IMG/VR virus record: IMGVR_UViG_3300036853_000446
Span: 124,001 to 188,000 of that record
Reading direction: 5' to 3' (one strand)
DNA length: 64,000 nucleotides
DNA from: a virus
Shown one piece after another: positions 42,101-48,864 of the stretch. Below the pieces are notes generated by a model. The model saw only the letters and a list, made by a program, of their open reading frames with translations, searched no databases and had not been told where the DNA came from. A program made the position numbers and the translations under genes. The number at the start of each line of letters is the position of its first letter. The first letter of the stretch is position 1.

Positions 42101-42808
42101 TTACGACGCTACTTCCCATCTGTCCGTACTCAGATAGTCGTTTAGGCGGAACCGGAACATGGGGTAATCCCCATCTTTGGCGCCGATGAACGACGACGAC
42201 GTGACCTTTGTGACAAGCCAGATGCTGCCATTCCCGACGCCCTCACTATACCAAGAGGCATCGACGCATTTAACCTTCATCCCTGGAGTCAGCTTCGGCT
42301 TGTCCACCAGGCCACTCCACTCAAAATACTCCGGTAACTGCTGGCGAATTTCCTTCTCCAACTGGTCCTTCGTGTAACTTCGGCCGCCGGTTGCCCTCGC
42401 GAGAGCGCCACTCCACTCGGGCACTTCAAACAGAGGGACGATAAACGCGACGTCTTCTTCATACCAGTAATAACCCCCCTTTAGTTCGCCGATGCGGCGC
42501 GCAGCCGGACTCAACAACTTACGGGCGACGCCGCTAGCGACACCAAGGCCGCCGTGGCCTGGGGTGCTCACCCACCGGACGCCGCGCGCGATCTCGTCAA
42601 CGGTCTGAGCGGCGCCCCACGGTGTTGATGGCCCGGAGCCGTCAGGGAACTGCTTGCTCGCGGCTTCGACATCATGCCCGGCGACACGGTAACTCAGATG
42701 CCTCAAAGCAGCAGCCAAACGCGCTCGTGACGGATTGGGGGTGCGAGCGAGCCTAATGACCGCGGCTAGCTCAGCTTGAAGCTCAATTGCGTTACTGATC
42801 TTCTGCAT
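42101..42808 (-). CDS. tag A protein, unknown body
   Basis: A 235-residue protein. Residues 1-44 are tag A (MQKISNAIELQAELAAVIRL, then NPSRARLAAALRHLSYRV). The C-terminal part (LTPGMKVKCVDASWYSEGVG, then GSIWLVTKV) resembles a small SH3-like barrel. The rest is unassigned. Confidence 0.8.
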   Translation of the reverse strand: MQKISNAIELQAELAAVIRLARTPNPSRARLAAALRHLSYRVAGHDVEAASKQFPDGSGPSTPWGAAQTVDEIARGVRWVSTPGHGGLGVASGVARKLLSPAARRIGELKGGYYWYEEDVAFIVPLFEVPEWSGALARATGGRSYTKDQLEKEIRQQLPEYFEWSGLVDKPKLTPGMKVKCVDASWYSEGVGNGSIWLVTKVTSSSFIGAKDGDYPMFRFRLNDYLSTDRWEVAS

Positions 42809-42844
42809 TTTGAGGAGAGCCCTTTCCCATCCAACGGAACATCA

Positions 42845-43165
42845 ATGGATTCACAGACCGAAAGTGAATCCATGATTACGCCGTCCCTCTTCACGGTGGG
42901 AGAACTGGTGAAATGGTTCGTCTATATCCTCGAGAGCGAGACGACCGCGCTCACATACACGGGGGCAACCACGAACTTCCCCCGACGGCTCCGGCAACAC
43001 AACGGCGAACTGATCGGCGGGGCCCGCTCGACCTTTCGGGGCCGCCCGTGGAAGCTCTTCCATCTCGAAGGGCCGATGGGAAAGTTCGAAGCGCTTCAGC
43101 GCGAGTACGCGATCAAACGGATGTCGAGGGCAAAAAAGCTCGCGCTCGGACCGCCCGAAGGCTGA
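42845..43165 (+). CDS. GIY-YIG nuclease-domain protein
   Basis: A 106-residue protein with the single-domain GIY-YIG pattern: WFVYILES (GIY), LTYTGATTNFPRRLRQHN (YIG and conserved Arg), then GPMGKFEALQREYAIKRMSR with the catalytic Glu. It resembles small UPF0213/SLX1-type endonucleases; homing activity is possible. ATG at 42845 or 42872. Confidence 0.88.
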   Translation: MDSQTESESMITPSLFTVGELVKWFVYILESETTALTYTGATTNFPRRLRQHNGELIGGARSTFRGRPWKLFHLEGPMGKFEALQREYAIKRMSRAKKLALGPPEG

Positions 43166-43182
43166 CGGTACGGCTACAAAAC

Positions 43183-43548
43183 CTACGCCCTCGGCTTGAT
43201 CTTCATCAGAGCCTGGTGAAAGTCATCGGCTGCGTGCTGGATGATTATGGCCGCCGGGACGTGATCACGGCTGATCTTCTGCACGCCGAGCGCCAGCCAA
43301 CCCAGGCACTCATAGATGTTGTTGGCCGTCTGATCCCCCTTGGCCGCCTTCTTGAGGTCGGCGACGGCCTTCTCGATATCCGCCAGTGCATCCTTCGGCG
43401 GCGCCGGTTCGTCGACCGCAGCCACGACGCGGTTGGCCAAGCCCTCGAGGAGGACGGCAATCTTCCTTCGGGAGCAACCGTCGGTGACCTGCGCGAGGAC
43501 CCGTCGAATTTCGGTCTGCAATTGTTGAGGTGTTGCGATCTCGGGCAT
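43183..43548 (-). CDS. tag A protein, helical
   Basis: A 121-residue protein. Residues 1-42 are tag A (MPEIATPQQLQTEIRRVLAQ, then SRRKIAVLLEGLANRVV). The rest is helical (ALADIEKAVADLKKAAKGDQ). AGGAA site before the ATG. Confidence 0.8.
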   Translation of the reverse strand: MPEIATPQQLQTEIRRVLAQVTDGCSRRKIAVLLEGLANRVVAAVDEPAPPKDALADIEKAVADLKKAAKGDQTANNIYECLGWLALGVQKISRDHVPAAIIIQHAADDFHQALMKIKPRA

Positions 43549-43651
43549 TGGCGAATTCCTCAACGATCCAACGTCAATCAAAGGTTCCTCGACGACTTGC
43601 GATCCTCGCAGATCGACCTTGTCGGGACCCTCGAGAAAAGCCAGCCGCGTG

Positions 43652-43996
43652 TCACGCCACGTGCCGCGGTCGATCGGGACGACGGATCTTCGTGGGCCCG
43701 ATCAATTTGTTTCGAGCGTCGAGCCGAGCCAGCACGTCAGCAACGGGGTCCCTGACGGCCAACTCCGCCCGAGAAGCGAGCCGGGCCCGAATCCGCGCCT
43801 CCCTGCGCCCGCATTCCTCCGTCTTCGCGTAAGCATCGTCCTGCCTCAACCGGCGCATCCCCTCTCGGCTGCTTTTTCGGGAGCACAGCCGGCAACGGCT
43901 CTGGAGCCCCGAGGGACGGTCCCGACGGGCATTGAAGTCCTCTGCTGGGAGGTCCTCGAGACAGCGAGAGCAGCGCGGCACCGGTAGACGATACAC
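43652..43996 (-). CDS. zinc-finger protein of endonuclease VII-like type
   Basis: A 114-residue basic protein. CSRCLEDLPAEDF followed by SGLQSRCRLCSRK is the two-pair cysteine knuckle found at the start of recombination endonuclease VII-like nucleases. The remainder is arginine-rich and helical without a clear catalytic core. GTG start with GAGAGG upstream. Confidence 0.65.
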   Translation of the reverse strand: MYRLPVPRCSRCLEDLPAEDFNARRDRPSGLQSRCRLCSRKSSREGMRRLRQDDAYAKTEECGRREARIRARLASRAELAVRDPVADVLARLDARNKLIGPTKIRRPDRPRHVA

Positions 43997-44288
43997 CTCT
44001 CGAGTTCACCACGATATCGAGAGGGGATGTTCAGGAGGTCGGTCACGACCTCACACGACCCCGCACCGCTGGAGGTAGGGGCGGACACCTATCCTTGAAG
44101 AAAGGGTGCTCTTCAACGTTTCACGATTCACAACAAGTTACTCACAGTGACACCACACCCACACTGGGGTCTCACGGTCAAATCGCGCTCACCGAGAATC
44201 CTCAACCTTTGGGTTAACACCAGGTGCGAAAAACGCCCTCACCGTGGAGAGAACCTCCAAATAGGTCAGGCCGCGTCGCGTGACGCTG
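43997..44288. other. intergenic region without clear gene
   Basis: About 290 bp; no ORF, tRNA or strong terminator seen. Contains some short inverted repeats (e.g. GGTCGTGACC-like at about 44040-44055). Confidence 0.5.
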
Positions 44289-44438
44289 TCATCGGCTCAT
44301 CCAGTAGCCATCGATGCCGGTCGTTCTCTCATGACCGTGTTCGTCGAGATAGGAGAAGTACCGAGCCTTTACCTCGAGAACGGTCTGTCGCTCGACGTGG
44401 ACTTTGCCCGGGTCGCCGTGGCCATGCCGGTAGTCGCT
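44289..44438 (-). pseudogene. open frame without a start codon
   Basis: Fifty codons with strong codon bias (DYRHGHGDPGKVHVERQTVL, then EVKARYFSYLDEHGH) but with an in-frame TAG directly upstream and no usable start. Could be a decayed gene end. Confidence 0.35.
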
Positions 44439-44452
44439 CTACAGGTTCACGA

Positions 44453-44794
44453 TCAGCCTTTGCTTTTCTTGACCTTAACGATGTTCTTCTCGCTGGCGAT
44501 GTCGGGGGTGCCATGACGACCGCCCATGTTGAGGACCCATCCAGCGGGACCCTTCATCACGGCCTTGCCCGTATGTTCCTTGCCAAAGCGGTCGACGATC
44601 GTCACCCGATCGCCCCGGCCGATGCTGTCAACCAGGGCCTCGGGATCGTCGGAGGCTTCCTTGCCGATGACCTCATTCGCCAGGCGTTGTAGCTCGGAAG
44701 CGATCCGGGATCGGGATGGCCTCGCCGAGCGGGCATACGCGAGCAAGTCGTGAAGATCAGACTGGAGTTCCTGAGGTGAAGCGATCTTGTTCAT
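44453..44794 (-). CDS. tag A protein, short
   Basis: A 113-residue protein. Residues 1-45 are the best match to the tag A consensus (MNKIASPQELQSDLHDLLAY, then RPSRSRIASELQRLANEV). The short body (RGDRVTIVDRFGKEHTGKAV) is beta-rich and ends KVKKSKG. Overlaps the upstream gene by 4 bp. Confidence 0.8.
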   Translation of the reverse strand: MNKIASPQELQSDLHDLLAYARSARPSRSRIASELQRLANEVIGKEASDDPEALVDSIGRGDRVTIVDRFGKEHTGKAVMKGPAGWVLNMGGRHGTPDIASEKNIVKVKKSKG

Positions 44795-44997
44795 GTGATG
44801 ATGACCCTCAGACCTTCTGAGACCACAAATGAAATCTGCGCCTCATAGGGCGCCCGAGCCAAGTCGGATGAAGTCTCTTGGCGCTGAACTACTTGGACCG
44901 AAGCCAGTCCAACTTCTCTTCGTCGCCAGGGGTCGGCGTTCGCGCTCGTCCTTTCACAGTCAGGCCTGAAGACCGTAAGATGAAACCGGTCCGTCAA
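44791..44997 (-). CDS. small protein between two tag A genes
   Basis: A 68-residue protein from a TTG start that overlaps the upstream stop (TTGA); its own stop overlaps the next ATG (ATGA). The double overlap supports translation by coupling. No family recognised. Confidence 0.55.
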   Translation of the reverse strand: MTDRFHLTVFRPDCERTSANADPWRRREVGLASVQVVQRQETSSDLARAPYEAQISFVVSEGLRVIIT

Positions 44998-45749
44998 CCA
45001 CGGTCCATCTCGGTTTCCAATCGCTTGATGAAGTCCGCAGTAGGCATCCCGCGGATGTCCAGAAACAGCGAATCTTCGTTCAGGTAGACCGCTTGTGCCT
45101 TAAACCAGACGGTGTTGTCGCGGTCGTTCCGTCGCTTTGCCCACGGCACCTTCAAGTTCGGCTTCACCTGCCAACCGTGTTGAGGCAGCTCTTGCAGGAT
45201 ACGGGCGCGGGCATCCGGATACTTCTCGTGGCGGAGGTCGCCGGGCAGGCTCTGCTTGCGATCCTTCTCTACGCGGCGACGCTCGGGTCCCAGTTCTTTC
45301 GCACGGTCCCGAATCTTCTGCCCGTCAGCCCGCTCCTGCTCCCTCTGGCGCTTCATCGACTCGATCTGCTGCTCGAGCACTCGCTCGGCGCGTTGCCGTT
45401 CACGCTCGTCGTCCCGATCCTTCTCCTCGAGCACCTCGGGAATCTCGAACTTGGCGACGAAGGCGGCATCCAGGATCTGTGCAGCGTCGCCGTTTCCGTG
45501 ATTTTGCGCCTTCTGGACGGCTCTCCACCGAGCGGCGTCTACTTCGTCGGGACTAGGCCGAGCCCCGGATGGGAAGCCGAGAAGCTTGAGGGCCACCTCG
45601 TATTTTTGATGGTGAGTGCTCGCAAGCCTACTGGCCAAGCTCCGCAGATGTGTGGCGATCCTTTTCCGCGAAGGGGTGCCTGTCCGCGTATACGCAAGAA
45701 CGGCTCGAAGTTCGTCCTGCAGCTCGGTAGGGGATGCAATTTTCTTCAT
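44994..45749 (-). CDS. tag A protein with coiled coil
   Basis: A 251-residue protein. Residues 1-43 are tag A (MKKIASPTELQDELRAVLAY, then TPSRKRIATHLRSLASRL). Residues 105-170 are a very charged coiled coil (DRDDERERQRAERVLEQQIE). The C-terminus holds a small domain with WFKAQAVYLNEDSLFLDIRG. Strong AGAGGAG site. Confidence 0.82.
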   Translation of the reverse strand: MKKIASPTELQDELRAVLAYTRTGTPSRKRIATHLRSLASRLASTHHQKYEVALKLLGFPSGARPSPDEVDAARWRAVQKAQNHGNGDAAQILDAAFVAKFEIPEVLEEKDRDDERERQRAERVLEQQIESMKRQREQERADGQKIRDRAKELGPERRRVEKDRKQSLPGDLRHEKYPDARARILQELPQHGWQVKPNLKVPWAKRRNDRDNTVWFKAQAVYLNEDSLFLDIRGMPTADFIKRLETEMDRG

Positions 45750-45809
45750 GAGACTCCTCTCTCCCGAGGTCCACAAATCGAATAATCGTTGATTCCGCTG
45801 GCTTGGTGG

Positions 45810-46445
45810 ATGATCCCGGCCCAGGTCCAAACCCAGCTCGAGGCCGCGAGCGTCGCCGTTCGGCGCCAAGCCCATGGTCGACGGCGCGCCTCGAAGGCCT
45901 TCTCGTCGGCCATCTGCGGCGACGAATGGGACGGCTTCATCGAGCAGTGGGCGCCCGTCTGCTACGCCTTCGTGGCGGAGGCCCTGGGCCCTTACGCGAC
46001 CGAGCCCGCTTCCCAGGTTCTAGCCCTGAGTGACGCCTCGCACTCAGCCGGTGCCAATGCCTCGTTCGAACTGGGGTCCGGCCAGGTCCGACTCTCACCG
46101 AGCATCGTGCGGGGCAAGCCGGGGATCACGCTCGAGAAGCTCACACACGAGTTTACCCACGGGGCGCTCGCCGCCTTCCCCGAGGGTGACATGTTCTATG
46201 AGGAGGGATTTTGTGACTACTCCGTCTGGGTCATGGCCCACGCACCCATCTGGGGGATGCACCGCCAGGACATGATCGACGCCGCGGCGTTCAACATCGC
46301 GTGCCGCCGGGATCGAGCCATGCGAGATCTGTCGGACTACGACCGGAAGCGGTGGGCGGGCGGCGTCTTCTGCTCGGCGATGCATGGGCCCTGGATTATC
46401 GCCAAGCTCAAGATGCGCAAACTCGAGGGAACCCTCTACTGGTGA
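45810..46445 (+). CDS. HExxH metallopeptidase-like protein
   Basis: A 211-residue protein with LEKLTHEFTHGALAAFP (HExxH) followed after 14 residues by FYEEGFCDYS, giving a plausible third zinc ligand in the HExxH...E (gluzincin) pattern. It lacks tags. The ATG at 45810 is preferred over a TTG at 45789. Divergent from the tag A gene at 45749. Confidence 0.75.
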   Translation: MIPAQVQTQLEAASVAVRRQAHGRRRASKAFSSAICGDEWDGFIEQWAPVCYAFVAEALGPYATEPASQVLALSDASHSAGANASFELGSGQVRLSPSIVRGKPGITLEKLTHEFTHGALAAFPEGDMFYEEGFCDYSVWVMAHAPIWGMHRQDMIDAAAFNIACRRDRAMRDLSDYDRKRWAGGVFCSAMHGPWIIAKLKMRKLEGTLYW

Positions 46446-46456
46446 GAACCTCAGTT

Positions 46457-46711
46457 ATGCACAGCTACGACTACGACCGTCGCGTTTGGCCCAGGCTCGC
46501 TTCTACCGAATGGTCATGGAAGCCCGTATCTGGACCGCCCGGCACGGGGTACGTTACGAGCAATGGCCGCGCAGTTCTCCACAAGCAGGGTCGAGATTGG
46601 TTCCTCACCCTCGACGGTAAAGACCACCCGATCCACTCCCGCAAACCGGGCTTTGATCACGCCGAGACGATCCTACAGCGCGAGCTTGGACGTGGCTACG
46701 ACCGCCACTGA
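46457..46711 (+). CDS. small tag B protein
   Basis: An 84-residue protein starting MHSYDYDRRVWPRLASTEWS (tag B). The body is a compact beta-rich region (NGRAVLHKQGRDWFLTLDGK). Its end overlaps the receiver-domain gene, with which it is probably co-expressed. Confidence 0.75.
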   Translation: MHSYDYDRRVWPRLASTEWSWKPVSGPPGTGYVTSNGRAVLHKQGRDWFLTLDGKDHPIHSRKPGFDHAETILQRELGRGYDRH

Positions 46712-47078
46712 TCGCGAGCACATATCCCGGATTTTACTCATCGATGACGAGGATCTCATCGTGCGAGCCGTGCGTCGGATGCTCGAGGCCGAGACTCAAT
46801 TCGAGATCTGCTCCGCCTGTGACGGTGAGACCGGCCTCGTGGCATTTGAAACGGAGCCCCCGTTCGACGTCCTGATCACGGACATCCATCTACCGGATAT
46901 GTCTGGCACCACGCTAGCTCGAAAGCTTCGCATTCTGAAGCCGGACCTGAAGATCATTTTCATGTCGGGCGCCATCCCAACCGATATCGATCCGTCGGCG
47001 GGAACCCTAACGAAGCCCTTCCGCCACGATGACCTGATGCACGCTTTGGAAAACGCTTTGGAGTCAAGACGTCTCTAG
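46692..47078 (+). CDS. CheY-like response-regulator receiver protein
   Basis: A 128-residue single receiver domain. Acidic pocket LLIDDED, phosphoacceptor Asp in VLITDIHLPDMSG, the switch Ser in IIFMSG and the conserved Lys in TLTKPF are all present, so phosphorylation is chemically possible. There is no output domain. The GTG at 46692 overlaps the tag B gene. It could tap or block a host two-component pathway; that is inference. Confidence 0.87.
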   Translation: MATTATDREHISRILLIDDEDLIVRAVRRMLEAETQFEICSACDGETGLVAFETEPPFDVLITDIHLPDMSGTTLARKLRILKPDLKIIFMSGAIPTDIDPSAGTLTKPFRHDDLMHALENALESRRL

Positions 47079-48077
47079 GTATCGGGCCGCCACGCGCCGA
47101 CTCGCGTTCGTGCGACGGTCGATCAAGGTGGCCGCGTGCTCGAACGTGCTCGCGTCCCATTCGTCCCAGTGGGGTAAACTCGCCAAGGCCACCTTACGGC
47201 TTCTCAAGACCTCGAGGACCTGTTCCACGGCATCCTCGACCGTGGCACTGATGCCCTTCACGTCGCAGTCCGTGGAGAACTGCGCGTAGAAATCTCGGAA
47301 AGAGTCAATTATATCGCGGCATTTGAAGACGGCATCTTCTAGGCGCGACGGGACCACCGCGGCGTCGTCATCGCTACTGACCGAAAGGGCGAGCAGCTCG
47401 TTGAGGCGTCCCGACTCTTTATCGAGTTCCTTGTACACGTCCATATACTTGCCGAACTCCACGCAAAGGCTTGTCAGACCCACGACGCTGATCAGCTTTT
47501 TTGCCGCGGTCGTGCGTTTGCTCAAACCTTTCAGTTTGGAACTCGCCCGTGACGCCTGCTCCAAGACGGCTTTTGAGCCTCGGACGATGTCCTGCATGCG
47601 CCGCTGTCTCTTGCCGGTCGTCGTCTTGACGGCCAACTCCGCAAAGTCGTGCAGCTCGTCCACGGTGTCAGCAAAGTCGTCCTTGAGATATTCACGCAGA
47701 TCGACCCGCCAGGAAAGATAGAGATGGCTGATTTCTCTGACCGTCCTCTCGAAAGCGGTCGTGGCACGTTGCTTGGCCTCTTTGATGGTGGCCAAGTCGA
47801 TGCGCCGCTGACTCGTGTCCGTCCCCACCTCCGTACGGTCGTTGACCCGCTTGCCCTCGAGGACCTCTTTGGCCACGTTGATCTCGACCATCATCGTTGG
47901 GCTCCCACCGCGGTCGGGATGGTGCTCTTTAGCTTTCGATTTCCACGCCTTGTTGATCTCGGCATCCGAGGGGCTCGAGCCAGGCGGGAAGCCGAGCACG
48001 TCCTTGGCCTCCTCGAGCGTCATTGCCGTCCGGAGCCATCGGGCGGCGGTCTGGTAAGCGTCATGGCGGTGTGGCAT
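47064..48077 (-). CDS. J-domain protein with tags at both ends
   Basis: A 337-residue protein. N-terminal HDAYQTAARWLRTAMT resembles tags B/C, then a J domain (LGFPPGSSPSDAEINKAWKS, with HPD in EHHPDRGG near residue 53) that would stimulate a DnaK-type chaperone, then long helical regions, and a C-terminal tag C RRVAARYLETS. No DnaK gene is seen here, so it would use the host's. ATG at 48077 with GAGGA. Converges with and overlaps the receiver gene by 15 bp. Confidence 0.85.
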   Translation of the reverse strand: MPHRHDAYQTAARWLRTAMTLEEAKDVLGFPPGSSPSDAEINKAWKSKAKEHHPDRGGSPTMMVEINVAKEVLEGKRVNDRTEVGTDTSQRRIDLATIKEAKQRATTAFERTVREISHLYLSWRVDLREYLKDDFADTVDELHDFAELAVKTTTGKRQRRMQDIVRGSKAVLEQASRASSKLKGLSKRTTAAKKLISVVGLTSLCVEFGKYMDVYKELDKESGRLNELLALSVSSDDDAAVVPSRLEDAVFKCRDIIDSFRDFYAQFSTDCDVKGISATVEDAVEQVLEVLRSRKVALASLPHWDEWDASTFEHAATLIDRRTNASRRVAARYLETS

Positions 48078-48185
48078 GGATCCTCGTAAGGACACGGCCT
48101 ATAAGAGGTTCCGACGCTCAGAACCCTGGGGACGGCGCCTCCACGGCTCTAGCTTTTCGCGTCCACGGCCGGCGTGCAGGTCGCC

Positions 48186-48530
48186 TCAACGCTTCAAGCT
48201 CAACACGAGCCTCAACCCCGAATCCAGATCTTGAATCTGACGCTTTGGCAGTGTCCCGATCCGCTTGTCAAAGAGCGACTTGTCGATGGTCATGACCTGG
48301 CACACCAGGATGACGGAGTCCTTCTTCAGACCACTCGTTTTCGTGTCGAGTCGGACATTGCCCACAGCAAGAGCGCGCTGCAGATTGGACGTGATGGGAG
48401 CAACCATCACGGTCGAAAGGCGACTGTCGGTCAATAAATCATCCTGCACTATGACAACCGGACGTTCGAACGCGGGAGCCGACCCTTTGGGCTCGCCGAG
48501 ATCGACATACCAGATCTCACCACGCTTCAT
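48186..48530 (-). CDS. MazF/PemK-like toxin
   Basis: A 114-residue endoribonuclease-type toxin: MKRGEIWYVDLGEPKGS, ERPVVIVQ and VMVAPITS follow the MazF/PemK pattern. It overlaps the antitoxin gene by 4 bp, the normal order (antitoxin first). mRNA cleavage is the expected activity; target unknown. Confidence 0.9.
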   Translation of the reverse strand: MKRGEIWYVDLGEPKGSAPAFERPVVIVQDDLLTDSRLSTVMVAPITSNLQRALAVGNVRLDTKTSGLKKDSVILVCQVMTIDKSLFDKRIGTLPKRQIQDLDSGLRLVLSLKR

Positions 48531-48766
48531 TCCTCGGTCCAATCGACCGCCAGCAAGGCCTTGCGGGCAGCTTGGCGCCGCAGCTCGTCCTCGTCGCCGT
48601 CCGCAAATGCCGCGTCATAGGACGCCTTGACGCTCGCTTCGAGGCTGGTCGCCAGGTACGCTTTGACCGCCCGCGTGAAGAACTCGCTCCGAGACATGCC
48701 GAGCTGCGCAGCGGTCGCTTCCGCTTCCTCGAATACCTCGTCCGGAATCGAGATTGCAGTCTTCAT
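48527..48766 (-). CDS. ribbon-helix-helix antitoxin
   Basis: A 79-residue protein with MKTAISIPDEVFEEAEATAA and MSRSEFFTRAVKAYL, a MetJ/Arc-type ribbon-helix-helix DNA-binding fold. It should neutralise the toxin and repress the operon at the palindrome just upstream. Confidence 0.88.
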   Translation of the reverse strand: MKTAISIPDEVFEEAEATAAQLGMSRSEFFTRAVKAYLATSLEASVKASYDAAFADGDEDELRRQAARKALLAVDWTEE

Positions 48767-48773
48767 CGACCGA

Positions 48774-48791
48774 GTATAACTCCAGTTATAC
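48774..48791. promoter_or_regulatory. palindromic operator of the toxin-antitoxin operon
   Basis: GTATAAC-TCCA-GTTATAC, a perfect 7-bp inverted repeat ending 7 nt before the antitoxin ATG. Probable site of autorepression. Confidence 0.75.
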
Positions 48792-48864
48792 CTCCCGTCA
48801 AGGCGGGCGACGCTGCCAAAAGCGGCCCACCGAGGCTTGAGCCCAACGTGAGGCTCTCCTTGCC

